Shown here piece by piece: positions 20,175-29,543 of a DNA stretch of 64,000 bases (its first letter is position 1; each line of letters begins with the position of its first letter). The translations under genes and the position numbers were made by a program. Source of the stretch: Pseudomonas koreensis (GTDB taxonomy: Bacteria > Pseudomonadota > Gammaproteobacteria > Pseudomonadales > Pseudomonadaceae); NCBI RefSeq assembly GCF_012986595.1, contig NZ_JAAQYM010000001.1:1017986-1081985 (forward strand). The letters run 5' to 3'. The notes beneath the pieces are model-generated. The model did not search any database. It worked only from the letters and a program-made list of their open reading frames with translations, and was not told the DNA's origin.

Positions 20175-22094
20175 ATGAATAGCTGGTTCGGCAACATCAG
20201 CGTGAACATGAAATTGGGCCTGGGCTTCGGCCTGGTCCTGGCCCTGACCTGCGTATTGGCCCTGACCGGCTGGACCAGCCTCGGCGGTCTGATCGACCGC
20301 AGCAACTGGATGAGCGACATCACCCAGCTCAACGCCGGCCTGACCAAACTGCGCGTGGTGCGCCTGCAATACATGCTGACCAACGGCGACGAAACCGCCG
20401 CGCAGAATGTGCAGACCACCCTCGAAAGCTTTGCCGCGCAACAGCAGGCACTGATCAACAAGTTCAAGAGCCCGGAAAACGTCAAACTGCTCAAGGAGCA
20501 GGCGGCGACCATCGCTGAATACCAGACCTCGCTGAACAAGATGCGCAACGCCTACCGCACCGGTAACAGCGCGCGCGACGTGATGGGCACCAACGCCGAT
20601 ACCGCGTACGGCCTGATCGAAGCGATCAGCAAACGCGTGCAGCAGATGGACATGAGCGAGCAGCGTTTCGAGCAGTTCCAGGCGATCACCGAAGCCAAGG
20701 AAGCGTTCATCCTCGCCCGCTACGAAGTGCGCGGCTACACCGCCACCACCAATGCAGAAACCGAGCAGAAAGCCGTTCGTCAGCTGGACGTGGCGATTGC
20801 CAGCCTCAAGCAACTGAACGTGCATTTCGCCGCGAGCCAACAGGACGCCCTGCGCCAGCTGGAAACCGCCCTGACCAACTACCGCAGCGCGTTGCAGGCG
20901 TACAAGAACGCCAACAGCGACGCCGTGCAGGCGCGTAAAGAGATGACCGATCAAGGCACCGCGATCGTCAACACCAGCGAGCAGCTGTACCAGATCCAGC
21001 TTGACCGTCGCGACATCGAAAGCGCCCAGGCCCGTACCTTCCAGCTGATCAGCACCCTGCTGGCGCTGTTGGTGGGCGTGATTGCTGCGGTGATCATCAC
21101 CCGTCAGATCACCCGTCCGCTGCAGGAAACCCTGGCCGTGGGCGAACGCATCGCCAGCGGCGACCTGACCCAGAACGTCACCGTCACCCGTCGCGACGAA
21201 CTCGGCGTGCTGCAACAAGGCATCGCGCGCATGGGCGTGACCCTGCGCGACTTGATCAGCGGCATCCGCGACGGCGTCACCCAGATCGCCAGCGCCGCCG
21301 AAGAACTCTCGGCCGTGACCGAACAGACCAGCGCCGGTGTGAACAGCCAGAAGGTCGAGACCGATCAGGTCGCCACCGCCATGCACGAGATGACCGCCAC
21401 TGTGCAGGAAGTCGCGCGCAACGCCGAGGAAGCCTCGCAAGCCGCTGCCGCCGCTGACGGCGAAGCCCGTGAAGGCGACAAAGTGGTCAACGAAGCCATC
21501 GCGCAGATCGAGCGTCTGGCCAGCGAAGTGGTGCGGTCCACCGAAGCCATGAGCGTGCTGCAACAGGAAAGCGACAAGATCGGCAGCGTCATGGACGTGA
21601 TCAAGGCCGTCGCCGAACAGACCAACCTGCTGGCGCTCAACGCAGCCATTGAAGCGGCGCGCGCCGGTGAGGCCGGTCGAGGGTTTGCCGTGGTTGCCGA
21701 CGAAGTCCGTGGCCTGGCCCAGCGCACGCAGAAGTCCACCGAGGAAATCGAAGGCCTGGTCGCCGGTCTGCAGAACGGCACCCAGCAAGTCGCGGCCGTG
21801 ATGAACAACAGCCGCGCCCTGACCGACAGCAGCGTGGCCCTGACCCGCAAGGCTGGCGATTCCCTGGAAAACATCACCCGCACGGTGTCGAACATCCAGT
21901 CGATGAACCAGCAGATCGCCGCCGCTGCCGAACAGCAAAGCGCCGTGGCCGAAGAGATCAGCCGCAGCATCATCAACGTGCGCGACGTGTCGGAACAGAC
22001 CGCCGCCGCCAGCGACGAGACCGCAGCGTCCAGCGTTGAACTGGCGCGCCTGGGCGGTCAGTTGCAGCAGATGGTCAGCCACTTCCGCGTCTGA
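20175..22094 (+). CDS. Methyl-accepting chemoreceptor, McpS-like (HBM sensor)
   Basis: 639 residues. Helix 1 (about 10-30) and helix 2 (about 288-308) bracket a long all-helical periplasmic domain of roughly 255 residues, the helical bimodular (HBM) type. HAMP follows ([22 protein letters not shown]), then the signalling domain with the hairpin tip [32 protein letters not shown] and methylation-type QE pairs. The N terminus [20 protein letters not shown] and its length are very close to P. putida McpS, a sensor of TCA-cycle acids, from memory. Ligand specificity cannot be read with certainty. GGAGG lies 7 bases before ATG; an overlapping GTG one codon earlier is less likely. Confidence 0.92.
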   Translation: MNSWFGNISVNMKLGLGFGLVLALTCVLALTGWTSLGGLIDRSNWMSDITQLNAGLTKLRVVRLQYMLTNGDETAAQNVQTTLESFAAQQQALINKFKSPENVKLLKEQAATIAEYQTSLNKMRNAYRTGNSARDVMGTNADTAYGLIEAISKRVQQMDMSEQRFEQFQAITEAKEAFILARYEVRGYTATTNAETEQKAVRQLDVAIASLKQLNVHFAASQQDALRQLETALTNYRSALQAYKNANSDAVQARKEMTDQGTAIVNTSEQLYQIQLDRRDIESAQARTFQLISTLLALLVGVIAAVIITRQITRPLQETLAVGERIASGDLTQNVTVTRRDELGVLQQGIARMGVTLRDLISGIRDGVTQIASAAEELSAVTEQTSAGVNSQKVETDQVATAMHEMTATVQEVARNAEEASQAAAAADGEAREGDKVVNEAIAQIERLASEVVRSTEAMSVLQQESDKIGSVMDVIKAVAEQTNLLALNAAIEAARAGEAGRGFAVVADEVRGLAQRTQKSTEEIEGLVAGLQNGTQQVAAVMNNSRALTDSSVALTRKAGDSLENITRTVSNIQSMNQQIAAAAEQQSAVAEEISRSIINVRDVSEQTAAASDETAASSVELARLGGQLQQMVSHFRV

Positions 22095-22123
22095 CCTTCA
22101 GTCAGCGGCTAAGCGTAAACCCA

Positions 22124-22143
22124 ATCGCGGGCAAGCCCGCGAT
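22124..22143. repeat. Single REP-like hairpin
   Basis: ATCGCGGGCAAGCCCGCGAT, a perfect inverted repeat of the fluorescens GCGGGCAAGCCCGC type, 30 bp after the chemoreceptor stop. Only one half of the usual doublet is present; it may act as the chemoreceptor terminator. Confidence 0.7.
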
Positions 22144-22167
22144 GGCGTCAGCCCAGGCACCCCATGC

Positions 22168-22230
22168 TCACTGGAGCAACTGTTCCTTGAGCTTCTCGTC
22201 GAGGTTTCTGATGGTGATGCTGGCACTTCT
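22168..22230 (-). pseudogene. Remnant of a FitA/VapB-type antitoxin N terminus
   Basis: On the minus strand the frame reads SASITIRNLDEKLKEQLLQ then stop. This matches the start of FitA-like ribbon-helix-helix antitoxins (ASITIRNLDDxxKExLRxRA), but the normal ATG before Ala is lost and the frame ends after about 19 codons, before the second helix. No toxin gene is next to it. It looks like the decayed scar of a toxin-antitoxin locus; the call rests on a short match only. Confidence 0.4.
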
Positions 22231-22321
22231 TTTCTGGCTAAAACTCGATGAACTTCCAGACGGCACTCTCATTCCAACTGACGCGCCCGGGTGGTCAGTT
22301 GCAGCGGTGCCATGATCTATT

Positions 22322-22744
22322 TCAGGGCATTTCACCCATGCCAGCGATGTCGTAATTGACATGGATCTGAAAGTACCGCCCGTTATAGTCTTCCGTGGTG
22401 AACTCCAGTTTGCCGCTGATCTGCACCTTATCCGGAGCAAGGTTCTTCAGCCTCACAAAGCCCTTCGTTGCAGACAGAAGCTTACCCAGATCATCAGAAT
22501 AAAAAATGCTTTTGATGATTTTGTCATCCTTCGGAAACTCAAAAGTACCGGTCGGCTGATTCTCCTCGGACAGGTTGAAGCCCATGCCTATCTGCCTCGG
22601 GGAGGTCATATCGGCATGAACTCGCATGCCTTCATAATTCATCCGCCCCACTCGATTCGAGACAAAATCGATTGTTGCCATCAGTTTTTGGTCAATCCGC
22701 CTGTATTCCTTGATCTTGCCGTACATAGTGCCGCTGACTGCCAT
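22322..22744 (-). CDS. Unknown 140-residue protein in an AT-richer patch
   Basis: I do not recognise a family. The frame codes MAVSGTMYGKIKEYRRIDQK at the start, then a run of predicted beta strands (GTFEFPKDDKIIKSIFYSD, VQISGKLEFTTEDYNGRYFQ) with no signal peptide, membrane helix or cysteine. The start at 22744 follows GGGAGA with good spacing; an upstream Met would add 21 poor residues. Base composition and codon use (many A/T third positions such as ATT, AAA, GAT) differ from all neighbours, and it lies between an antitoxin relic and a palindrome, which suggests horizontal acquisition. Confidence 0.65.
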   Translation of the reverse strand: MAVSGTMYGKIKEYRRIDQKLMATIDFVSNRVGRMNYEGMRVHADMTSPRQIGMGFNLSEENQPTGTFEFPKDDKIIKSIFYSDDLGKLLSATKGFVRLKNLAPDKVQISGKLEFTTEDYNGRYFQIHVNYDIAGMGEMP

Positions 22745-22817
22745 GATGGATATCTCCCGTTGTCTCTCAACCGAACGATTGGAGTCCGGTAAGCATGCCG
22801 CAAGCACCGCAAAGAAT

Positions 22818-22839
22818 GACCTGTCATAAATGACAGGTC
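22818..22839. repeat. Perfect palindrome upstream of the unknown gene
   Basis: GACCTGTCA TAAA TGACAGGTC, 9-bp arms and 4-base loop, about 75 bp upstream of the unknown 140-aa gene and just after the end of the DUF1329 gene. It can be an operator, or with the TTTAGA that follows a weak terminator. Confidence 0.5.
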
Positions 22840-22887
22840 TTTAGACTCGATGGCAATTAACGCGCTCGCAATCAGCGCATTTATTTA

Positions 22888-24261
22888 TTACCGCGTCCCG
22901 CGCTGGCGCAATACCGACGGCATGAAATACGCGTCTTCCGGCAGCGGTTGCGAGAAATCCACGGTGGAGGTTTCTTCGTTGTCGAGGTTCTGCACGTAGT
23001 AACGCCGGGCCTGCAGGTCGTGGAACACGTCCAGTGCGCTCCAGGTGGTCGGCAGGTCGTAGAAGTTTTTCAGGTAGGCCATCGACACCCGCCACAACTC
23101 CCCGCGCCCGTCGTATTGATCGACCAGTGCCGCGCCCCAGCTGTCCTCGTCGAGAAACAGCACGCGCTTGGAATAAATATGCCGCGCGCCCGGTTTGAGG
23201 TTGCCTTCGACCACCCACACGCGGTGCAGCTCATAACGGGTGAATTGCGGGTTGAGGTGGCCCGGGGTCAGCAGTTGCGCGTACTTCACGTCAGGGCTGC
23301 CGACCTTGTAGTTGTTGTAGGGGATGTAGATTTCCTGCTTGCCCTTGAGCTTCCAGTCGTAGCGGTCCGGCGAGCCATTGAACAGGTCGGTGTCATCGGC
23401 GGTGCGCAGGCCATCGGACGAGGCGATCGGCGTGTCATAGGCAAGGTTCGGCGCACGGCGCACGCGGCGTTGACCGGCGTCATAGACCCAGGCCTGACGC
23501 GGGTCCTTGAGCTGGTCGAGCATCTCGTGCACCAGCGCCGCACCACCGGCCAGTCGCGCCGGGCTTTTCACGAAGGCGAGGTAGTAGAACAGGATGTTTT
23601 TCAGGTCGGCGTACTGGCCGCCCGGACGGTAGAAGTTGAACAGGGCTTCCTGCTGCGAAGTGACCAGCGCAAAGCTGCCGTTGCGTTGCACCGGCGCTTC
23701 GGATGCACGACGCACCACGTAGATGCCGCGATAACGGGTGATGTGGTTCCACAACACTTCGACGCCGTCCTTGGGCACCGGGAACGGCACGCCGCCGTAG
23801 GCATCGGCGAACCCGCTGCCCCCCTCCAGCAGCTTGGCCGAGGTCGCGTTCTTGAGGGTGTTGTCATACAGCCACTGCGGCGCCGAGCCTGAACGACGCG
23901 ACGGATAGACCGGCATCTGGAACGTGTCCGGGTAGCTGTTGAACAGCGCGATCTGCCCGGGGCTGAGGTGGGCCTTGTACTGCTCCAGGTTGGCCTTGGT
24001 GATGGTGAACAACGGTTTGTCCGCCGCGTACGGGTCCGGATGGTGCTGCCCCGGTTTGTAGCCGGCCGGCGCCTGGGTGATGCCACCAGTCCACGCTGGA
24101 ATGGTGCCGGCGGCGTTGCCGGCACGCTCGGCGCCCATGGGCGTGAGGGTGGTTTTCAGTTGTTCGGCTTGTTGTGGGGTGATGGCGGCGAGGGCACCAC
24201 CGGCGCTCAGGCCCAGAACAAGCGCCAGCATGGTTTTGCTGAATCGTGATGTGTAAAACAT
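22888..24261 (-). CDS. DUF1329 periplasmic/outer-membrane protein
   Basis: 457 residues. Signal peptide with cleavage after LSAGGALA, then the DUF1329 body: GAERAGNAAGTIPAWTGGI near the mature N terminus, NSYPDTFQMPVYPSRRSGSA, and a C-terminal TTWSALDVFHDLQARRYYVQNLDNEE region. The fold is thought to resemble LolA/LolB-type outer-membrane proteins. It is always paired with DUF1302, here directly upstream on the same strand, separated by a REP doublet. Such pairs often sit near RND exporters or lipid-related genes, but the molecular function is not established. I start it at MFYTSRFSK, the first Met with a signal peptide. Confidence 0.88.
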   Translation of the reverse strand: MFYTSRFSKTMLALVLGLSAGGALAAITPQQAEQLKTTLTPMGAERAGNAAGTIPAWTGGITQAPAGYKPGQHHPDPYAADKPLFTITKANLEQYKAHLSPGQIALFNSYPDTFQMPVYPSRRSGSAPQWLYDNTLKNATSAKLLEGGSGFADAYGGVPFPVPKDGVEVLWNHITRYRGIYVVRRASEAPVQRNGSFALVTSQQEALFNFYRPGGQYADLKNILFYYLAFVKSPARLAGGAALVHEMLDQLKDPRQAWVYDAGQRRVRRAPNLAYDTPIASSDGLRTADDTDLFNGSPDRYDWKLKGKQEIYIPYNNYKVGSPDVKYAQLLTPGHLNPQFTRYELHRVWVVEGNLKPGARHIYSKRVLFLDEDSWGAALVDQYDGRGELWRVSMAYLKNFYDLPTTWSALDVFHDLQARRYYVQNLDNEETSTVDFSQPLPEDAYFMPSVLRQRGTR

Positions 24262-24308
24262 GATCGATCTCCGAGATGGGAGTGAGGTCTGAAAATCACC
24301 GCAAGTCC

Positions 24309-24402
24309 CTTGTAGGAGTGAGCCTGCTCGCGATAGCGGTGTGACAGACAACATCGACTGCGACTGAAAATCCGCTATCGCGAGCAGGCTCACTCCTACA
24401 AG
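24309..24402. repeat. REP doublet, family C (GTGAGCCTGCTCGCGATAGCGG)
   Basis: Two inverted arms, TAGGAGTGAGCCTGCTCGCG then ATAGCGG and its complement, separated by about 35 bases, in the DUF1302-DUF1329 spacer. It likely punctuates the transcript without ending it. Confidence 0.85.
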
Positions 24403-24425
24403 GGGGTGCGCCTGTGTTCTGGATA

Positions 24426-26381
24426 TCAAAGGAAATACTTGAGGTTGAACCCGACGTTGTCGCGGTCGCGAATGCCGTTGTTCTGCCCGCCGCCCCAAAA
24501 GTTGGTGTATTGCACCTCGGCCTCGAGCTTGTTCTGGTAGTTGGCCTTGATCCCCAGGGTGTAGGCCTTGCGCCCCTCGATGGTGTTGCCGGCCTGATAG
24601 CTGTTGCCCTTGAAGTCGTCCTTGTAGACCAAGTAGGGCGAAACATTGACCCCGGCGTACACATCGTTCCAGGTGCCGTTGAACATCACCGTGTAGCTGT
24701 AGGAATTGCGGTTGACCTGATCGTCGCGATCACCGCCGGACACATAAGAAGTGTTGCCGGTGCCGGCGTAATAACGCGTGCTGCCGTCATAAGCGGTGTA
24801 TTGCAGGCTGCTGCCGCGCAGGTGCTCGGAGGCCAGTTCGAAGATGCCGAACATCGAGTCGAACGACAGCGTCGGCCCGAAGTTGTAGATGCTGCCCAGC
24901 GAGGTGTTGAACGCTTCGACGCGTTCGGCGTTATTGATCTCGCTGTCGAGGGTGACCATCTGCCCGCCGACGTTGACGGGCTTGCCGGTCACCGCAACCG
25001 CGGCACCGTTGGCCAGGTCGCCAATCAGATCGTTGGTGGCCGCGACGCCGATCGGCAGGTTTGGCCGATAGGCAATTTCGCCGAACACCGAGGCCTGACC
25101 CAGGGTGGTGTTGAAGCTGAAGCCGTACATGCGGATGTCTTCGGCATAACGCCGATGCGCCTGGATGTTGCCCATCACATCGGCAGTCGCCAGACCGTTG
25201 GCCAGCGCCCCGGCCTGACTGCCGGCGACGCTGGAAAGCATGTTGGTCAGGGCATTCATGTCGATGCCCTTGTAGCCGCCCAAGTCAGCGGCGATGGTCG
25301 GTTCCTTGGCGTGGTAATTGACCATGTACAGGCCGAACTCGGTGCTGTTGAGCGCTTCGGCGATGTAGCGGAAAGCGAAGCCGAACTGGCCGTCGTTACG
25401 GGCGTTGTAGTCCTTGCCGATCGACGCCACTTTCAGTGTGTTGCCGTAGGCCGGGGTCACGCCGTTGGCGTAGAGGCCGGTGCTTTTCAGCGCCGGACCG
25501 AGCAACGGGTTGTTGCCCAGCGCGCTGTACAGGCCGATGACGTTGCCAAAACCCGGCACCGGCGTATCGAGCGCGGTGCCGCTGAAGTTGTTGTAACCGG
25601 TGTTGCCGCCATCGGCGAACAGGTCGGTCTGCGAGTAGAAGGTGCCGACCGGGTCGATGCGGGTTTCCTTCCAGTTGGTCTGATAGAAGCTTTCCAGGGT
25701 CAGCGAATCGCTGAGGCCGATGTTGAAGCTCACTGCCTCCACCGGCATCAGCACTTCCTTGACCTCGGCGCCCGGTAAACGGTACTTCGCCGCGTCCACC
25801 GGATTGGTGGTGTTGATCCCGCCGCGATAGAAAATCCCCTCGCCCCAGTTGAACACCTGACGCCCGATGCGCGCAGTCAGCGGCATCTGCGCCACGTCCC
25901 AGTTGCCGTAGACATAGGCGTCGAGCATCTCGATCCGGCTGCCGGCGATGTCGCGGGTCTGGCGGGTGAAGCGGTCGTCCTGCGGGTAGCTCTGACTCGG
26001 CTGCGACGGGTTGTTGTTGCGGTAGTAATCGTTGCGCTTGTCCATCAGCTGGGTGTCGTAGAACGCCGTGCCACGCAGGAACATCCCGTAGTTCTGATAG
26101 TTGGCTTCCAGCTCCGAAGTGATCTTGTACACCTCGGAAACCAGCCCGGTGTCGAAGTTGCGATTGCCGTCGTTGGTGTTGACGTCATCGTTGTTCTTGT
26201 CGCGCCCCTGCACCCGCCACAAGCGGCCATAGGACAGGGTCGTGTCGATCGAGCCGGTGACCTGATTGTCCAGCACGCTGAACTCCTTGGCCTGCACGCC
26301 ATCGACTGCGCACAGTTGCAGCAGCCCTGCCAGACCGACGCCGGGGAGCGCTACGCCAGACAGGCGAAATCGAGCTTTCAT
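24426..26381 (-). CDS. DUF1302 family outer-membrane protein
   Basis: 651 residues, beta-rich. A signal peptide (MKARFRLSGVALPGVGLAGL, cut near VQAKEF) precedes QVTGSIDTTLSYGRLWRVQG, the opening strand typical of DUF1302. RIGRQVFNWGEGIFYRGGIN is a conserved middle stretch, and the chain ends in a beta signal, DNVGFNLKYFL, with terminal Leu after Phe, as in outer-membrane barrels. Length fits the family (550-700 aa). It is transcribed after the phospholipase-like gene with a 47-bp gap and before DUF1329, so the three genes probably form an operon. Confidence 0.88.
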   Translation of the reverse strand: MKARFRLSGVALPGVGLAGLLQLCAVDGVQAKEFSVLDNQVTGSIDTTLSYGRLWRVQGRDKNNDDVNTNDGNRNFDTGLVSEVYKITSELEANYQNYGMFLRGTAFYDTQLMDKRNDYYRNNNPSQPSQSYPQDDRFTRQTRDIAGSRIEMLDAYVYGNWDVAQMPLTARIGRQVFNWGEGIFYRGGINTTNPVDAAKYRLPGAEVKEVLMPVEAVSFNIGLSDSLTLESFYQTNWKETRIDPVGTFYSQTDLFADGGNTGYNNFSGTALDTPVPGFGNVIGLYSALGNNPLLGPALKSTGLYANGVTPAYGNTLKVASIGKDYNARNDGQFGFAFRYIAEALNSTEFGLYMVNYHAKEPTIAADLGGYKGIDMNALTNMLSSVAGSQAGALANGLATADVMGNIQAHRRYAEDIRMYGFSFNTTLGQASVFGEIAYRPNLPIGVAATNDLIGDLANGAAVAVTGKPVNVGGQMVTLDSEINNAERVEAFNTSLGSIYNFGPTLSFDSMFGIFELASEHLRGSSLQYTAYDGSTRYYAGTGNTSYVSGGDRDDQVNRNSYSYTVMFNGTWNDVYAGVNVSPYLVYKDDFKGNSYQAGNTIEGRKAYTLGIKANYQNKLEAEVQYTNFWGGGQNNGIRDRDNVGFNLKYFL

Positions 26382-26428
26382 GATCTGTTCCTCTTTCCCT
26401 GGTTTTATTGTTGTGGGGTGCAATACCG

Positions 26429-27724
26429 CTAGGGCGGGGGCGCCAGTGCGGCGCTGACATAAATCCGGCTGTGCGCGCCGAAATGTCCGAGCAACGTGAA
26501 CAACTGCTGATTGAGCGCGGGATGCTCGAAGGTCTCGCGCTGCAACGCGTTGCCGCTGCTGAAATCGCTGGTCACCGGCGCCGTCTCCAGCCATTGGCCG
26601 ATGGCTTCATCGAACGCCGCCGAGTCCTCGACCGACTCGGCGCTGACCACGTTGCGCAAGTAGTCCACCGAGTACGGCGGATACTGTTGGTCTTGAGCCA
26701 CATCGGCGTAGGCCGCGAGCATCGGATGCGCCTGACCGGCACGCAGCACCCGGCGCAACCAGGTCGACTGGTACTTTTCGATTTCCATGTGGCGGGTGGC
26801 GACGCGTTCGATCGAGGCCTTTTTATCATCGGCAAAACCGGCCAGCGCCTTGCCTTCCAATAGCAACAGACTCGGCAGCTCGACCCCGGGCAATGGCTTG
26901 GCGTGATACGGCTGGGTCAGGTCCTGCACGTGGTGCACGCCCCAGCCGAGAAAGCGGTAGCCCCAGTAAGGATGGCCAGTAGCGAACGCCAGTCGCGCCA
27001 GGCCCAGGTATTGATAGGCGCGCCAGTCCGGCCAACTGCGCTGAAGAAATCCGGCAGCGGCATACACCACCGCGCTCTCATGGAAGAAGCCCATGTGGAA
27101 CGGCGCCTGCGAGCTGTACTGAAACCGCGCGTCGCCGAACGGCTGCGGGCCGAAGCCATACAGCGCGCCGACCTCACCGGGGTTGTCGCTGAACAGGTTG
27201 ATGTCGTGGCCGTAATCCGGCTCATCGGCAGCGCTGGCCAGCACCGCCAGCGGCGCAACTTTTTCGCCATCGGCCACGCGAATGAAACGCTGACGATTCC
27301 ACGGCGACAGCGTCTGCTCGACCATCACCTGATCGGCACCGAGATGCTCGCGCTCGGGCAGATCCTTACCCGGCAGCGGCTGAATGACCATCGCCAGATG
27401 AATGCGCGGATTGAGGCGCAACGCAGTGAGAAAGTCGTGGCGCAGATTGTCGCCCGGCACGGCGGGCAGTTGCAGATTGTCGGGGCGTGGCGGGTACTGG
27501 GCGAAGTGCTCACGGGCGAAGCTTTCCTGTTGCTCCAGCAGCGCGACCACGGCCGGATATTGCTCGGCGAGAAAACGCTCCAGCGGCTCGACCTCGACCG
27601 GTGGTGCATCACGCAGCGCCGGCAGTTGCTGCAACGCCAGATAGCTGCCCACCGTGTGGTTCGACCAGCCCCACGCCGTCGGGGCCATTGCACAAAGCAG
27701 CAACAGGAGAAAAGTCAGCTTCAT
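26429..27724 (-). CDS. Secreted zinc phospholipase C / P1-nuclease-like hydrolase
   Basis: 431 residues. The signal peptide MKLTFLLLLLCAMAPTAWG leaves Trp20 (WSNHTVG) as the mature N terminus, as in bacterial phospholipase C and P1 nuclease where Trp1 binds zinc through its backbone. The zinc signature H-x3-D-x5-H is complete in HHVQDLTQPYHAKP, followed by H-x3-E in RHMEIEK; another Asp ligand is likely in GHDINLF. The chain is longer than Bacillus PLC (245 aa), with about 150 extra residues in loops and at the C terminus. It probably cleaves phosphodiesters in the periplasm or outside. It leads the DUF1302/DUF1329 gene set. Enzyme class is well supported, substrate is not. Confidence 0.75.
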   Translation of the reverse strand: MKLTFLLLLLCAMAPTAWGWSNHTVGSYLALQQLPALRDAPPVEVEPLERFLAEQYPAVVALLEQQESFAREHFAQYPPRPDNLQLPAVPGDNLRHDFLTALRLNPRIHLAMVIQPLPGKDLPEREHLGADQVMVEQTLSPWNRQRFIRVADGEKVAPLAVLASAADEPDYGHDINLFSDNPGEVGALYGFGPQPFGDARFQYSSQAPFHMGFFHESAVVYAAAGFLQRSWPDWRAYQYLGLARLAFATGHPYWGYRFLGWGVHHVQDLTQPYHAKPLPGVELPSLLLLEGKALAGFADDKKASIERVATRHMEIEKYQSTWLRRVLRAGQAHPMLAAYADVAQDQQYPPYSVDYLRNVVSAESVEDSAAFDEAIGQWLETAPVTSDFSSGNALQRETFEHPALNQQLFTLLGHFGAHSRIYVSAALAPPP

Positions 27725-27844
27725 TGCTTTTAGTTCTTATTGGAGGTGCTGTGGGGGTTGAGCCTAGCAACCGCCCCCGGCGCTGACACTGTCCAATCTC
27801 ACCAGAAAAAGTCTCCGATAGCGCCATATGAGGCTCACCGCCCA

Positions 27845-27935
27845 CCTGTGTAGGAGCTGCCGAAGGCTGCGATCTTTTGATCTCGTTTTTAAAAATCAAA
27901 GGCAAAAGATCGCAGCCTTCGGCAGCTCCTACAGG
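27845..27935. repeat. REP doublet, family A
   Basis: Two perfect inverted copies of GTAGGAGCTGCCGAAGGCTG plus CGATCTTTT, separated by an AT-rich loop (TTTTTAAAAATC), between two genes read in the same direction. No other element is seen in 27725-27954. Confidence 0.9.
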
Positions 27936-27954
27936 AAGGTGTGCGGAGTTTTTT

Positions 27955-29523
27955 TCAGGCGGGGTAACCGGTGATTTTGCGGATGCTCTGGTACAACGGT
28001 TTGAGCTGGCGATACATGCGCAGGTACACCTCTTTGTACAACCGTTCGTAGACCTGCTGCGCCTCGGGTTGCGGGGTGAATACCGTGCCGACGCGGGTCA
28101 TCGCCGAAATCGCACTGGGGAAATCCGCATACAACCCCAACCCCACCGCACAGCAAATCGCCGCGCCCAATCCGGACGCTTCGTACACATGCGGACGCTC
28201 CGCCGGCAGGCCAAAAATATTCGCCGTGAGCTGCATCGCCGCATCACTCTGCGAGCCGCCACCGGCCACACGCAGACGCTTGATCGAGACCTTCGAACGC
28301 TTCTCGATGTTCTCCATGCCCTGGCGCAACGCATACGCCAGCCCTTCCAGAATCGCCCGGTAAATGTGCGCGCGAGTGTGCACATCGCCGAAGCCGATCA
28401 TCGCGCCTTTGGCCTCGACGCCCGGCTCACGAATCCCCGGCGACCAGTAGGGTTGCAGCATCAAGCCCATCGACCCCGGCGGCACCGCGTTGACCAGTGC
28501 ATCGAACAGTTGCTCCGGCTCAATGCCCTGCTCTTTTGCCTGCTGCATCTCGCGCAGGCCGAATTCGTTCTTGAACCAGCTGACCATCCAGTAACCGCGA
28601 TAAATCATCACCTCGCAGTTGTATTGATCCGGCACCGCCGACGGGTAAGGCGGGATCAGCGGGACGATTTCCAGGTAACGCGAGCGGGTGCTGGTGATCG
28701 TCGCCGTGGTGCCGTAGGACAGGCACACGGTGCTCGCATCGACCACCCCGGAACCGACCACTTCGCAGGCCTTGTCAGCGCCCGCCGCAATCAGCGGCAA
28801 GCCCTCGGGAATCCCGGTGTGACGGCTGGCCTCGGCGCTGATGTAGCCGAGGGTTTCACCGGGTTTGTGCAAGGTCGGCAATTGCTCGGGACGCACCGCC
28901 AGCGCCTGCCATTTCCAGTCGCTGGGCGCGGCCCATTTCAGGCGTTTGAAATCGAACGGCAGGTAGCCGACGCAGCATCCGACAGAGTCGACAAAGCGCC
29001 CACACAGGCGATGGGTGAGAAACCCCGAAAGCAGCAGAAACTTGTCGGTCGCGGCCCACACTTCGGGCTGATGTCTGGCGATCCAGTTGGCCTCGGCCTG
29101 AGCGCGAAAATAATCGACGGTGGCCTGCGCGCCGACCAGTTTGAACAGCCAGCCCCACGGCCCCTTGATCCCGCCCTCGACTTCGCTCTGGCGCTGATCG
29201 AGCCACAAAATCGCCGGGCGCAGCGGCTTGCCCTCGGCATCGACGTTGATCACCGTGCCGCGCTGGGTGGTCAGCGACACCCCGGCAATCTGCGAGCGAT
29301 CGATCCCGGTTTGCGCCCACACCTGCTGACAGGCCTCGCCGAGTTTCGCCCAGTAATAATCCGGGTCCTGCTCGGCCCAGCCCGGTTGCGTCGAGTAATA
29401 CGCCTGCAACTCCACCTTGCCTTTGCCCAGCAGATTGCCCTGCAGATCGAAGAGCAGCGCGCGCACGCTCTGGGTGCCGTTGTCGATCGCCAGCAGGTAA
29501 CGCGTGTTCGGTTGCTTATCCAT
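27955..29523 (-). CDS. FGGY-family carbohydrate/polyol kinase
   Basis: About 522 residues. The N-terminal ATP-grip half opens [21 protein letters not shown] (FGGY phosphate-1 motif) and has [14 protein letters not shown]; the C-terminal half carries [23 protein letters not shown], the FGGY signature. Overall it resembles the YgcE/xylulokinase branch rather than glycerol kinase. It follows the GlpD-like gene. A TGATG overlap at 29544 offers an alternative start 7 codons upstream (MPLEESS), with GGAGG ten bases before it. Together with the GlpD- and AGPS-like flavoproteins it should phosphorylate a glycerol-like or alkylglycerol substrate; this is inference. Confidence 0.88.
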   Translation of the reverse strand: MDKQPNTRYLLAIDNGTQSVRALLFDLQGNLLGKGKVELQAYYSTQPGWAEQDPDYYWAKLGEACQQVWAQTGIDRSQIAGVSLTTQRGTVINVDAEGKPLRPAILWLDQRQSEVEGGIKGPWGWLFKLVGAQATVDYFRAQAEANWIARHQPEVWAATDKFLLLSGFLTHRLCGRFVDSVGCCVGYLPFDFKRLKWAAPSDWKWQALAVRPEQLPTLHKPGETLGYISAEASRHTGIPEGLPLIAAGADKACEVVGSGVVDASTVCLSYGTTATITSTRSRYLEIVPLIPPYPSAVPDQYNCEVMIYRGYWMVSWFKNEFGLREMQQAKEQGIEPEQLFDALVNAVPPGSMGLMLQPYWSPGIREPGVEAKGAMIGFGDVHTRAHIYRAILEGLAYALRQGMENIEKRSKVSIKRLRVAGGGSQSDAAMQLTANIFGLPAERPHVYEASGLGAAICCAVGLGLYADFPSAISAMTRVGTVFTPQPEAQQVYERLYKEVYLRMYRQLKPLYQSIRKITGYPA

Positions 29524-29543
29524 GGAGCTCTCTTCGAGGGGCA

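Noticed and set aside
20091..22082. Long minus-strand open frame (over 600 codons) opposite the chemoreceptor gene
   Set aside because: It is the mirror of a GC-rich coding frame: Gly/His/Val/Asp-rich without domains, no ribosome site, and the plus strand has a complete HBM-HAMP-MCP protein.
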